DNA of 64,000 bases from Chloroflexota bacterium (GTDB lineage: Bacteria > Chloroflexota > UBA11872), in assembly GCA_026707285.1 (NCBI GenBank), contig JAPOXD010000041.1:1-64000 (forward strand). Direction: 5' to 3'. The notes beneath the pieces were generated by a model. The model worked only from the letters and a program-made list of their open reading frames with translations. It had not been told where the DNA came from and did not search any database. Below are positions 27,180 through 36,415 of the stretch, in pieces (within the stretch, counting starts at the first letter, position 1; each line of letters begins with the position of its first letter). The position numbers and the translations under genes are program-made.

Positions 27180-29441
27180 CTAGCGCCAGCGCTCGACGAT
27201 GGCCTTGGTGGTGGCCGCGGCTTCTGACGTCGCCCCGGTCGTGAACGCCTCCGTGATTGCCTCCAGGTAGGGTGCCCGCTGCACGGGAGGGCACGGGACA
27301 TCAATGGTTTCCCGTTCCGGAAAACAACTGCCGTGCAGGTTGGCGTATCTCATGTTGACCAGTTGGGCGAAGCCTTTGTGAAACGACTCCGCATCCAACT
27401 GCTCATATAGCTCAGCAAATATCCGTGGACCAAAATAGTAGTCACAGTACCCTAGCGAATCATCTGCGGCATCACTAATACTCTCAAAGGCGCAGGGCAG
27501 ACGCTCGCCAACTTGGAAATGTGGCGATCCTGACTCAGGTAGCGAATACGCTCCGCGATAGCCGAGCCCGTATTCAACAACCGTGGCCACTCCCTCATCG
27601 ACCAAACGGTCGCCGGTCTGCCAATAGTGCGCAATGATATGGGACAGTATTCTTCGCGTGTCTGTTGTTACGCTTCCATTTCTAATGTATTTATAGTCGA
27701 TCTCAATACTATGGCCTAAGTTATCGCCTCTGCCCAATGCAGCGTCGGTCTTCAAGATCACGTAGCCATGTGGAAATGGGACCTCCACAAACTCGGCTAC
27801 TTCGTGTAAGACGGATTCCAGGATATCCATGGCACTGGGGTCTACGGACTGACTGAGATGATGGATGAAGAACAACTTTACAAAGCCAGTGGACGGAATA
27901 TAGACCGTGCGCTTCTTGACGCCGAAGTCCGGGCTCCAGCCGTTGATCAGGTGAGGGACGTCCCAGGGGGGCGCCAGGAAGTCGCGCAAAGAGGTGCCGA
28001 GATATCGGTAGGCGAGCGCTTGTGCATCGGTAATCCCGCCGGTCGAAAGAAATTCCTGGAGAGCCCTCTGCGTGTGCTGAAGTCCTCCATAGGTGCCGGC
28101 AGGTCTTCCGGGGCGTGCCGTAAATGCAATTTCCTTGGGGAAGTCTTGAATGATATGGGTTTCATAGCCTTCGAAGGTATCCAGGAAGGGCATGTCGAGC
28201 ATCAGGCTGAGGAGCTCGTTGACCTCCTCCGTCTTGCCGAAGTAGGTCGTGCCGGGATGGCGCGGATAGTTGAGCGTGAAATAGAGGAAATGATCGACGA
28301 GCTGCAGCTCATCCCAGGTGACCCCGTCCCGCATCCAGGGCTTCTGCAGGAGCTTTTGGAATGCGGGTGGCCAATCCGCTCGAGGTGTATCGAGTAACAC
28401 TCGCATGATCTGAGGATCGGTTGCGTTGACGTACTTGCGTGTCCAGGGGATGTCGGCGATCGCGAGGAGAATCCCCAGCGCGGCCTCGGACTGAGGATCG
28501 GGTGGCTGGTGCACCCAGACCGTCTGGCGTTCGAACACGAGGCGCGAGTAGAGCTCGGGGGAGGTCGAATAGAGCCTGCGAAGCAGCGCAACGGATTCCC
28601 GATCGCCCGCGGCAATGCCGTCCGCGATCCAGGAGATGGACCGGATGGCAGGTTCTAGCGCGGAGTCTGGGGGATAGGCCGGGATCTTGGCGGCGTCCGG
28701 AATGACGACGTTGCTGAGCTGCTTCAGCTTGTCCGGCACGTTTTGGAGGTTCACCCGGCCCACCGTGATGCCGGCCGCCGGCACGTTCCAGACCACGAAT
28801 ACCGTCCGCTGGGCCCGGAGCATTTGCACGCCTTGCGGGTTGCCCGAGACCTCCAGCTCCGCATAGCGGATCGGCAGCCCGTAGAGGTTCAGCCAATCGG
28901 GCTCGCTGAGGAATCGTCGCTTGATTGCCGGATTCTGATCCAGGATGGCGAGGTGGTTGCGCGTGATGGTGCCGAAATCGGCTCCGCGGTCCGCCTCCAG
29001 CACCTGGTGCGGCGGCACGAATGGAAGCTCCACCTCCGAGTAGCGGTTCGCCAGCGCGTCGAGGGTGTTGTAGAAGTTCATGCGCTGCTTGCCGGAGTCC
29101 CACTGCAGGATGACCTTCTGGAAGGCCTGGAGGGTGAACGGGCCATCGGTCCAGCGCTGGCTGATCGGAAAGCCGATGGCTTGGAGATCCCGGTCGCGGA
29201 CGAAGTCCCACATCGGCACGCCGTTGACGTTGGTGACGGCGTAACCGTCGTCCGGATCGGGCGTGTCGCCGCCAGTGATGGTGAAGAGACAGCCGTCGTC
29301 GAGCGCGTTGCCCTCGCATTCGAGTGCGTAGACGGGCGCCGCCACGGCAAGCGCCACCGCGACGACCACCAGGCCGAGCGCTAGCTTGCGCACGCTGAAT
29401 CTCCAACTAGCCGTGCTCCGGCGGCATTTCGATTGTTCCAT
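27180..29441 (-). CDS. Large secreted protein with GFPIS domain and peptidase-MA-like remnant (paralog 1)
   Basis: About 753 residues. A signal peptide (VRKLALGLVVVAVALAV to VYA) is followed by a domain with GFPISQRWTDGPF and LQAFQKVILQWD, a module I associate with Chloroflexota secreted proteins. The late part has SHIIAHYWQTGDRLVDEGVA then TVVEYGLGY, which recalls HExxH...EGxA of gluzincins (Peptidase MA), but the catalytic Glu is Ile. It is therefore probably non-catalytic. The first 250 residues closely match the gene downstream at 29556; the second half diverges and is visibly more AT-rich. Start ATG 29441. Confidence 0.6.
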   Translation of the reverse strand: MEQSKCRRSTASWRFSVRKLALGLVVVAVALAVAAPVYALECEGNALDDGCLFTITGGDTPDPDDGYAVTNVNGVPMWDFVRDRDLQAIGFPISQRWTDGPFTLQAFQKVILQWDSGKQRMNFYNTLDALANRYSEVELPFVPPHQVLEADRGADFGTITRNHLAILDQNPAIKRRFLSEPDWLNLYGLPIRYAELEVSGNPQGVQMLRAQRTVFVVWNVPAAGITVGRVNLQNVPDKLKQLSNVVIPDAAKIPAYPPDSALEPAIRSISWIADGIAAGDRESVALLRRLYSTSPELYSRLVFERQTVWVHQPPDPQSEAALGILLAIADIPWTRKYVNATDPQIMRVLLDTPRADWPPAFQKLLQKPWMRDGVTWDELQLVDHFLYFTLNYPRHPGTTYFGKTEEVNELLSLMLDMPFLDTFEGYETHIIQDFPKEIAFTARPGRPAGTYGGLQHTQRALQEFLSTGGITDAQALAYRYLGTSLRDFLAPPWDVPHLINGWSPDFGVKKRTVYIPSTGFVKLFFIHHLSQSVDPSAMDILESVLHEVAEFVEVPFPHGYVILKTDAALGRGDNLGHSIEIDYKYIRNGSVTTDTRRILSHIIAHYWQTGDRLVDEGVATVVEYGLGYRGAYSLPESGSPHFQVGERLPCAFESISDAADDSLGYCDYYFGPRIFAELYEQLDAESFHKGFAQLVNMRYANLHGSCFPERETIDVPCPPVQRAPYLEAITEAFTTGATSEAAATTKAIVERWR

Positions 29442-29555
29442 AGCGAAGCGTTGCGGCGTGTCAATCGGCGGCCGGGGGGAAACCGTCGGGCGCGTGGCGC
29501 TCTCGCCGGCGTACTGCGTGGCCGTGCCCACCGCGACTCAGGACGCTCCAAGCCC

Positions 29556-31790
29556 CTAGCGGCCGTGGTACCACCGTTGAATCACGGCCCTGGCGATGGC
29601 TGCGGCTTCAGGTGTCACGCCGGTCGTAAACGCGTCGGTCAGCGCCGTCTCAAAGGACGGTCGCTCCGTATATACGCAAGGAATGTCGAGAATCCTATTC
29701 TGCGCCCAACATAAGCTATAGAGAGGAATCCAGCCATTCGTGTTGGCAATCATCCTGGCCAATCCATTGCGAAACGATGCAGTATCCAATGATCGATATA
29801 GGTCGAGAAAGAAGCTTACGCCAAGATACTCATGACAGCTGGCATCGCCGAGGGCGAACTGATTGCTGACGGTATTGACTGGGCACTGGACGTTGTCACC
29901 AGGATCTTGAAATTCACTAAGGCCAGGATTCCAATGTGCGGGGCGATACCCCATGCCCAACTCAACGACCGCAGCCATCCCCTCGGTTGCCCAATATGGC
30001 ACTTCGTACCCATTGTGATAGGCGATAAAACGTCGGACCAGTTGTCTTCGCGCCTCTCGGATTTCAGGAGCGGAGCCAGGGACGATATAATCGTTGAAGC
30101 TTACATAGTGCCCGGGAAACGGTACCTGAGTAAACGCAACCAGTTCATTTAGAACGCTTTCGATGGTTCCTATCGTATGAGAGATGGCCGTCGGGCTGGC
30201 GACAATGTCCTGGCGATTGATGAGAACGATGCGTACGCGGCCGGATAGCGGGAGAAAGATGTCCTTTTCAATAACTGAAGACTCGCTCGCCCTGTGGCTA
30301 ACGGCTGCGCCAAATTCCTCTGGCTCCCCGTGGAAATCTCGAGGTCTTGGGAACAGCGCCTGACGATCCGTGATGCCACCGGTGGCGGCGAAGCCGCGGA
30401 GCATCCGCATGACGAGATCCGGGCCATGAAGCCATTCGCTGGCTCCAGTGCGTGGATTTGTGCGGCTATAGCCGAAAAAGAGATTTTCGGTAATGGTAGT
30501 TTCATAGCCTTCGAAGCTGTCCAGATAAGGCATATCGAGCATGATGCTAAGAATGTTATCGAGCTCAGCGAGTTTGCCGTTGTATTGCGGGTTGTTTGCC
30601 TCGGCAAGCACGAGGGTTTGCCTGAGCGCGATTTCGGCAAATCTCAGTTCGCCCCAGGTGACGCCGTCGCGAATCCAGGGCTTATGCATCAGCTTGCGGA
30701 ACGACGCGGGCCATTGGTCTTCGGTAGCGTTGAGCAAGACACTGAGGAGGAGTGGCTGTGCGGGGCCTATATGCTTTCGAGTCCAGGGGATTTCGGCGAA
30801 TGCGCTGATCATGCGCAGGGCGCCTTGGCCTTGGGCGCCGGGCAGGCGTTGGAGCCAGTCGGGCTGCCGCGTGACGAGGAGCCTGGTGAGGAGCTCGTCG
30901 GAGGATGAGCCGAGCTTGCGGAGCAGCAGGAGGGTTTCCTGTTCGTGCGGGAGGATGCCGTCGGCAACCCATGGAAGGGCTCGGATGGCCGGGTGCAGGC
31001 CGGGATCGGGGGCGCTGACGAGGCCCTTCGCGGTGTCTGGAATGACGACGTTGCTCAGCTGCTTCAGCTTGTCGGGCACGTTTTGGAGATTCACGCGGCC
31101 GACGGTGATGCCGGCGGCTGGGACGTTCCAGACCACGAACACTGTCCGCTGGCTCCGCAGCAGTTGCACGCCCGCGGGGTTGCCGTCGACCTCACGTTCC
31201 TCGTAGCGGATCGGCAGCCCGTAGAGGTTGAGCCAGTCGGGCTCGCTGAGGAACCGTTCCTTGATGGCCTCGTTTTGGTCGAGCAGCGCCAGGTGGTTCC
31301 GGATGATCGTGCCGAAGGTCGCCCCCTGGTCCTCCTCCAGGACCTGATGGGGTGGCACGAAGGGTAGTTCGACCCACGGAAAGCGGTTCGCCAGCGCGTC
31401 CAGGGTGTTGTAGTAGTTCATGCGCTGCTTGATGGGGTCCCACTGCAGGATGACCTTTTGGAAGGCCTGCAGCGTGAACGGCCCCTCGGTCCAGCGCTGG
31501 CTGATGGGAAAGCCGATGGCCTGGGCCTCCCGGTCGCGGACGAAGTCCCACATGGGCACGCTGTGGGCATTGGTGACGGCGTAGCCGTCGTCCGGATCGG
31601 TCGTGTCTCCCCCGGTGATCGTGAAGAAGCAGCCGTCGTCAAGGTCGAATCCCTCGCAATCGAGGGCATAGGCTGGGGAGGCCACGGCGCAGATCACCGC
31701 AGCGACGACCAGGCCGACCGCTAGCTTCCGCACCCTGCCCCCGACCACACGCCCGCTTCGGGGCGAACCGGTTGTTCTATACCGGTGCAT
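29556..31790 (-). CDS. Large secreted protein, paralog 2 of the tandem pair
   Basis: 744 residues with a signal peptide ending AYA. The N-terminal third is nearly the same as in the neighbour: GFPISQRWTEGPF and the shared run VVWNVPAAGITVGRVNLQN. The C-terminal part keeps only traces of a gluzincin site: RRFIAYHNGYEVPYWATEGM then AAVVELGMGYR, so HExxH is gone while the EGM/Glu end remains. The gene order is upstream paralog 2, then paralog 1, same strand, 114 bases apart. It may be a surface or envelope protein; no function is known to me. The 3' part is AT-richer than its neighbours. Confidence 0.6.
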   Translation of the reverse strand: MHRYRTTGSPRSGRVVGGRVRKLAVGLVVAAVICAVASPAYALDCEGFDLDDGCFFTITGGDTTDPDDGYAVTNAHSVPMWDFVRDREAQAIGFPISQRWTEGPFTLQAFQKVILQWDPIKQRMNYYNTLDALANRFPWVELPFVPPHQVLEEDQGATFGTIIRNHLALLDQNEAIKERFLSEPDWLNLYGLPIRYEEREVDGNPAGVQLLRSQRTVFVVWNVPAAGITVGRVNLQNVPDKLKQLSNVVIPDTAKGLVSAPDPGLHPAIRALPWVADGILPHEQETLLLLRKLGSSSDELLTRLLVTRQPDWLQRLPGAQGQGALRMISAFAEIPWTRKHIGPAQPLLLSVLLNATEDQWPASFRKLMHKPWIRDGVTWGELRFAEIALRQTLVLAEANNPQYNGKLAELDNILSIMLDMPYLDSFEGYETTITENLFFGYSRTNPRTGASEWLHGPDLVMRMLRGFAATGGITDRQALFPRPRDFHGEPEEFGAAVSHRASESSVIEKDIFLPLSGRVRIVLINRQDIVASPTAISHTIGTIESVLNELVAFTQVPFPGHYVSFNDYIVPGSAPEIREARRQLVRRFIAYHNGYEVPYWATEGMAAVVELGMGYRPAHWNPGLSEFQDPGDNVQCPVNTVSNQFALGDASCHEYLGVSFFLDLYRSLDTASFRNGLARMIANTNGWIPLYSLCWAQNRILDIPCVYTERPSFETALTDAFTTGVTPEAAAIARAVIQRWYHGR

Positions 31791-31855
31791 CTGGGCGTGT
31801 CAAGTGGCGGACCCAGGAACCGCGGGAGGCGGGGGGGCGCCGGGGCTGCCATTAG

Positions 31856-32599
31856 CTAGAAGCCGTCGACCTCATCGCCGAACCACTTCGCGATCAGCGC
31901 GTTCAGCGAGCCGTCGTTTTTCATCTCGGTGATGGCCTTGTCCAGCTTGTCCTTCAGCTCGCCATCGTCTTCTCGAACGCCGATGCCGGTCCCCCGGTCA
32001 AGCTTCACGTCCGGGCCGACGATGCTCAGCATCCCCTCGTGCTCAGCCATGCTCTCTTCGGCAAAATTCAGGTCCACCAGTGCCGCGTCCGCTTCGCCGC
32101 TCAGCACCGCCGCAATGGCGTCGGGAGCCAGGTCGAACTCGAGAAGCGTGGCGCCCGATTGCGACGCAAGGAAGTCGGCCTGGACCGTGGCCCCCTGTGC
32201 GGCCACCGTGCCAGTGACCGCTTCGTCGCCGGCGCCGGCCACCGCGAGATAGACCGATGCGCCGGGTGGGAGATACGGCTGCGTGAAGTCAATGATCTCG
32301 TCCCGTTCCTGCGTGATGCTCATCCCGGCCACGATCGTGTCGTATTGGCCGTCCACGAGGTTCGGAATGATGGTGTCCCAATCGTTGGTGACCCAGGTGC
32401 ATTCAAGATCGGCCCGCCGGCACAGCTCGTCGCCCAGTTCCCGATCAAACCCATCGATCTCACCGGCATCGTTGATGAAGTTGTAGGGCGGATAGGCGCC
32501 CTCGGTTCCCATCCGGACGGCATCGGAAGCTTCGGAGCATGCCAGGGAAACCGCGAGGAACACCGCCACCAAGGCGCCGAGAATGATGCCCCTAGCCAT
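31856..32599 (-). CDS. Amino-acid-type ABC transporter substrate-binding lipoprotein
   Basis: About 247 residues. A lipoprotein signal ends at Cys21 (FLAVSLACSEAS). The mature part is a class II solute-binding protein of the polar amino acid family: YPPYNFINDAGEIDGFDRELGDELCRRADL, then VDGQYDTIVAGMSITQERDEIIDFTQPY. Permease and ATPase genes are not adjacent, so it works with components elsewhere. The ATG at 32599 lies one base after the stop of the ThiS/MoaD-like gene, so the two should be co-translated. An upstream in-frame ATG at 32647 overlaps that gene and is not used. Confidence 0.88.
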   Translation of the reverse strand: MARGIILGALVAVFLAVSLACSEASDAVRMGTEGAYPPYNFINDAGEIDGFDRELGDELCRRADLECTWVTNDWDTIIPNLVDGQYDTIVAGMSITQERDEIIDFTQPYLPPGASVYLAVAGAGDEAVTGTVAAQGATVQADFLASQSGATLLEFDLAPDAIAAVLSGEADAALVDLNFAEESMAEHEGMLSIVGPDVKLDRGTGIGVREDDGELKDKLDKAITEMKNDGSLNALIAKWFGDEVDGF

Positions 32600-32600
32600 G

Positions 32601-32939
32601 TCAATCGCTCCCAACGTGGTTGCATGAGCCCTCGCTGCTTCCCACAAGCCTTCTGCTCCGCCCGCCGCCGGACATGGCCGGCAGGATCGTCAGGGTGTCG
32701 CCGGTCCTCATGGGCGAATCCAGGCCGTCGAGCGTGGCGACGTCCTGCTCGTTGAGGAACAGGTTCGTGGCTTCGAGCACGTTGCCGCTGGGCGGCGTGA
32801 GCGACTCGCGCAGGCTCGGATAGACGGCGAAGAGCGCCTCGAACGCGTCTCGCACGGAGCCCGCCTCGACGTCAACGCTGCGCGCGCCATCCGTATGGTG
32901 CCGCAGCACCTCGGGAATACGGATGGTGACCGTGGGCAT
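32601..32939 (-). CDS. ThiS/MoaD-like ubiquitin-fold protein with C-terminal tail
   Basis: 112 residues. The first 90 match a MoaD/ThiS beta-grasp: PTVTIRIPEVLRHHTDG, FEALFAVYPSLRESL, NLFLNEQDV, and DTLTILPAMSGG. The Gly-Gly that is usually the C-terminus is at 91-92 and is followed by 20 more residues (GRSRRLVGSSEGSCNHVGSD). If the tail is real it must be cut off before sulfur loading, as known for some carriers that need a JAMM-type protease. No such protease, E1 enzyme or PLP partner is adjacent. It is coupled to the ABC binding protein. Confidence 0.78.
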   Translation of the reverse strand: MPTVTIRIPEVLRHHTDGARSVDVEAGSVRDAFEALFAVYPSLRESLTPPSGNVLEATNLFLNEQDVATLDGLDSPMRTGDTLTILPAMSGGGRSRRLVGSSEGSCNHVGSD

Positions 32940-33074
32940 GAGACGGCCTGGACGGGATTCGCGGCCCGGCATTTTCCGCGATGGGGCTCGCCAATGGCAA
33001 CGGCACCGCCACACTTTCGGCGGTCCGCGCCGGGACTTAGGATGGGGCAGCGGATCCGCCAAGTGAGAAACCCG

Positions 33075-33431
33075 ATGCAACCCAAGGTCATCGATCCCGG
33101 CGAGGTCGCCGCGGAGCACGTCTACCCCGACGCCCCGAGCAAGGTCATCAAGCGCAACCTGGTGACCCACCGGGACGACGCGCCGAACTTCGGCATGCGG
33201 CTCTTCGAAGTCGAGGCCGGCGGCGCGACCGATCATCACCAGCACCCCTGGGAGCACGAGGTGTTCATTGTCAGCGGCAGCGGCCACCTGCTGACCGACG
33301 ACGGGCTCAAGCCCTTCGCGCAAGGCCAGGCCGTCTTCGTACCGCCCATGGCCATGCACCAGTTCCAGAACACTGGCGCCGCGCCGTTGCAGTTCATCTG
33401 CATGATCCCCAACAGCGGGGACTGTCAGTAG
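33075..33431 (+). CDS. Cupin-domain protein
   Basis: 118 residues from ATG 33075, matching a single metal-binding cupin: DHHQHPWEHEVFIVSGSG has the His, His and Glu of motif 1, and PPMAMHQFQNTG has the motif 2 His. No catalytic role can be set; relatives are small-molecule-binding proteins or sugar isomerases. Longer frames upstream to 32895 overlap the promoter region of the ThiS-like gene and look non-family. It is divergent from that gene with about 135 bases between. Confidence 0.82.
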   Translation: MQPKVIDPGEVAAEHVYPDAPSKVIKRNLVTHRDDAPNFGMRLFEVEAGGATDHHQHPWEHEVFIVSGSGHLLTDDGLKPFAQGQAVFVPPMAMHQFQNTGAAPLQFICMIPNSGDCQ

Positions 33432-33463
33432 CGCCGCTCGACGGCAAGCCGGTTGTCGCCGGC

Positions 33464-35302
33464 GTGAAAGTCCGGCAAACAGCGACGTCCCTGGCGAAGG
33501 TTGAGGCGGAACGCCACGTGCCCTCCGCAATAAACCTGCCACCGGATAACCGATTGCTGGGCCGTGGTGTCCTGCTGGTCGTTTGCGCCTGCTCGATATT
33601 CCTTGCCCTGGTCCTGGCGACGGCCTGCGGCGGCCTGGAGACCTCGCCGGAAACCGACCGGGCGGCGCTGACCCTGCTGTACCAGGCCACCGACGGACCC
33701 AACTGGATCCGCCGCGCCAATTGGCTCACCGACGCGCCCTTGGACCAGTGGGAGGGCGTGACCACCGACGAGAACGGCCGGGTCATCGGCTTGGACCTCT
33801 ACCGCAACAACGTCTCCGGCGTCATACCGACGGACGTGGGCAACCTGGACAAGCTCCAGGTTTTCAACGTGGCCAATACCAGCGATCACCTTGTGTCGGA
33901 CGTGGCCGAAATCATTGTCGGGTTTGCAAGTCTTCTGGAGCTGGTTCTCACCGGAGACACAACGCTAAACACCAGGAATCCGCCCGAATACAACGATTTG
34001 TACGGGTGCCTTCCAAGCCGTCTGCAAGGGCAGTTGGACAGCGAGCGGTCCAACCTGGGTGGGCGAGGATTCTGTGACGGGGCGAACGAGGCGGTCAACA
34101 CGAACACGCTGGCCCTCGAATACGCCGTCCTTAAGGGAGACGTTGCGGCGGTGCAGCGTCTCGTTCGCGACGGAGCTGATGTTGCCTGCATCAATGACTC
34201 GGGCCCCACGGCGCTTCACGCAGCAGTCGCGCAAGGGAACGTTGAGATCACTCGAGTGTTGGCGGAGCAATGCGCGGAGGATCTGGACGACGCGAGCAGC
34301 GGCGCCCTCTACGAGCTTGCCCTCGACCGCCGTACACCCGTGATTGTCCAGGTCCTGCTGGATGCCGGCGTCGACTTCCCCTGCACCAGTGATTCGGACC
34401 CCACGCTGCTTCACGTCGCGGTCGCGGATGAGCACGTTGAATTGGCGCGAACGGTCGCGGAGCAATGTTCGGAGCTCTTGAACACTGTGAGCACGAGCTA
34501 CTTCGACGAGCAGACGCCCTTGAGCCTGGCGATCGAACGCGGCAACCAGGAGCTGGTCCGAATCCTCATCGAGGCGGGCGCGGACCCCAACGTGCGAGTC
34601 CTACCTGACTATGAGGTTGGTTCCCATCTGGCATATGCCGTCGAGGAAGGCGACGCGGCCATCGTGACGCTTCTCCTAGAGGCGGGCGCGGACCCCAATG
34701 TCTCAGACGCTGATTTGGGAGCGCCGGGTTATCGGGAAACGCCGCTCGCTCGGGCCTATCACAACGACCGGGCGGATCTGGTGCGAATGCTCGTTGACGC
34801 AGGCGCGGACCTTGGCGCCACGGGCAACGCCATGCTCTCGGCGGCGATCATCAACGGAAAGGCCGAGATGGTGAGCGCATTGGTCGAGGTTGGGGTGGAA
34901 GTCAGCGGACGAGACGCCAGGGGTCGATCCATGCTCGAACGGGCCATGGTGAGGGGCAGCGCTGAAATCGTCGCAACATTGGTGGAGGCAGGCGCGGACC
35001 CGAATGCAACCGATGCCGATGGCGAGCACATTCTCTTCGACGCAATCTTGCACGGCGGCGCTGAAATCGTGGGGATACTGGTCGACGCAGGCGCGGACGC
35101 GAATGCGACCGATGCCGTTGGAGAGCCTGTTCTCTTCTATGCGCTCCTGCTCGGCAGTGCTGAAACCGTGGAGGTATTGGTGGATGCCGGCGCGGACGTA
35201 AACGCAAGGGACAAGAACGGTCGTTCCGTGCTCGGCAGGGCCAGGCTGTTCAACGATCCCGAAGTGATCAGCATTCTCGTCAATGCCGGAGCGAAGGAAT
35301 GA
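33464..35302 (+). CDS. Lipoprotein with LRR-type head and ankyrin repeats
   Basis: 612 residues. A hydrophobic stretch ends with a lipobox (LALVLATACGG, Cys55), so it is anchored outside the membrane. The next 100 residues are an LRR N-cap with one or two degenerate repeats (LLYQATDGPNWIRRANWL, WEGVTTDENGRVIGLDLYRN), as in the LRR protein at 41866. From about residue 215 there are about 11-12 ankyrin repeats (for example ALEYAVLKGDVAAVQRLVRD, LVDAGADLGA, LVEAGADPNA). Ankyrin arrays bind proteins. The joining of an LRR head to ankyrin repeats is unusual. Confidence 0.85.
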   Translation: MKVRQTATSLAKVEAERHVPSAINLPPDNRLLGRGVLLVVCACSIFLALVLATACGGLETSPETDRAALTLLYQATDGPNWIRRANWLTDAPLDQWEGVTTDENGRVIGLDLYRNNVSGVIPTDVGNLDKLQVFNVANTSDHLVSDVAEIIVGFASLLELVLTGDTTLNTRNPPEYNDLYGCLPSRLQGQLDSERSNLGGRGFCDGANEAVNTNTLALEYAVLKGDVAAVQRLVRDGADVACINDSGPTALHAAVAQGNVEITRVLAEQCAEDLDDASSGALYELALDRRTPVIVQVLLDAGVDFPCTSDSDPTLLHVAVADEHVELARTVAEQCSELLNTVSTSYFDEQTPLSLAIERGNQELVRILIEAGADPNVRVLPDYEVGSHLAYAVEEGDAAIVTLLLEAGADPNVSDADLGAPGYRETPLARAYHNDRADLVRMLVDAGADLGATGNAMLSAAIINGKAEMVSALVEVGVEVSGRDARGRSMLERAMVRGSAEIVATLVEAGADPNATDADGEHILFDAILHGGAEIVGILVDAGADANATDAVGEPVLFYALLLGSAETVEVLVDAGADVNARDKNGRSVLGRARLFNDPEVISILVNAGAKE

Positions 35303-35367
35303 GAACTACTAGGCACCCGGACCTGCGGCCGGCAGCGAGCGCCTGGACGCGCGCGGCCCGACGGCGG

Positions 35368-35443
35368 TGGCGCCCCCGAGGGAATTCGAATCCCTGTCGC
35401 CACCTTGAAAGGGTGGTGTCCTAGGCCTCTAGACGACGGGGGC
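35368..35443 (-). tRNA. tRNA-Glu (anticodon UUC)
   Basis: The acceptor GCCCCCG pairs with CGGGGGC; the D-arm TCGTCTAGAGGCC and anticodon loop CTTTCAA give anticodon UUC; the T-loop is GATTCGAATTC. The discriminator is G and CCA is encoded at 35368-35370. The sequence parallels E. coli tRNA-Glu closely. Confidence 0.95.
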
Positions 35444-35526
35444 CGTGGTGTGGGCGGGTCACTCTAGCACCGAGGTCGGCGCCGCCAGCCGTACGTCAAT
35501 GCGGGACGACGCACACGCCGGTCCGT

Positions 35527-35552
35527 GTAGGGGCGGGCCTTGTGCCCGCCCG
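35527..35552. repeat. Intergenic palindromic repeat, family B
   Basis: GTAGGGGCGGGCCTTGTGCC then CGCCCG; the same layout as copies at 8344 and 59988. Confidence 0.65.
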
Positions 35553-35650
35553 CGACCGACGCCGCCAGCGGTGACCTGTCATTCTGGCGGCACGTCGCTG
35601 CCTTGAGCATCGCAAATGACCCCGCGCCTCCCCAACGCTTGCGACGCGCC

Positions 35651-36415
35651 ATGAAAGATCCGCCTCCCGAAAGCCCACGAGACCCGGCGCTTCAACTGCG
35701 CTCACGCCTCGAAGCCGTCGCCGACCCGGTGCGCGCGGCGGGCGAGGCCAAATACCTCAAGCTGGAGCGGCGCCGGGTGATCGGCACGTCGATGCCGGGC
35801 GCCGAGCGCGTGCTAACGGGCTTCGTCAGGGATTTCGGCCTGCCGTCAGACCTGAGCCTGCTCGAACGGCTCTTCGACGCATCGCTGGAAGAAGCCTGGT
35901 GCGCCATCTGGACGCTGGCGGCCCAGCCGGCGTTCGATGCCGGAACCTGGCAACTCGCCGAGGCCTGGAGCGGCGCGCCGGACACCTGGGCGCTGGCCGA
36001 CCCCATCTCGCTGCTGCTCGTGGCGGGCCACCTCGACGCCGGCGTCATCAGCGAGGACGTGCTCCGCGCCTGGACCGCGCGCGAGGAACCGTTCTGGTTC
36101 CGGCGCATCGCCCTGGTGGCGACGGTGTCGCTCAACGACGGCCTGCACGGCCCAACCCAGCGGCGGCTGCGGCGCATCGGGCGCGTGCCGCCGGTCGGCG
36201 AATCGCCTCGACCGGAGCTCACGCTTGACCTGCTGGAAGCCAGCATCCACGACCGGCGGCACTTCATCCGCCTGGGCATCGGCTGGGCGCTGCGACCGTT
36301 GTCCGCCGTGGACCCCGACGGCGTCGCGGCGTTTGTCCGGCGCCACCGCGACCACATCACCAAGGCCATGCTGCGCAAGGCGCGCCTGGACGACGACGGA
36401 AGGCGAACGACGTGA
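35651..36415 (+). CDS. DNA alkylation repair protein, AlkD-like
   Basis: About 254 residues from ATG 35651. It has the AlkD HEAT-repeat pattern: SRLEAVADPVRAAGEAKYLK, LFDASLEEAWCAIWTLAAQP, DTWALADPIS and EPFWFRRIALVATV, with RHFIRLGIGWALR near the end. AlkD excises 3-methyladenine and 7-methylguanine from DNA; substrate use in this copy is inferred. The longer frame to 35540 adds a non-family leader. Its stop overlaps the GTG start of the nucleoside hydrolase gene (GTGA), so the trio to 38495 is coupled. Confidence 0.8.
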   Translation: MKDPPPESPRDPALQLRSRLEAVADPVRAAGEAKYLKLERRRVIGTSMPGAERVLTGFVRDFGLPSDLSLLERLFDASLEEAWCAIWTLAAQPAFDAGTWQLAEAWSGAPDTWALADPISLLLVAGHLDAGVISEDVLRAWTAREEPFWFRRIALVATVSLNDGLHGPTQRRLRRIGRVPPVGESPRPELTLDLLEASIHDRRHFIRLGIGWALRPLSAVDPDGVAAFVRRHRDHITKAMLRKARLDDDGRRTT

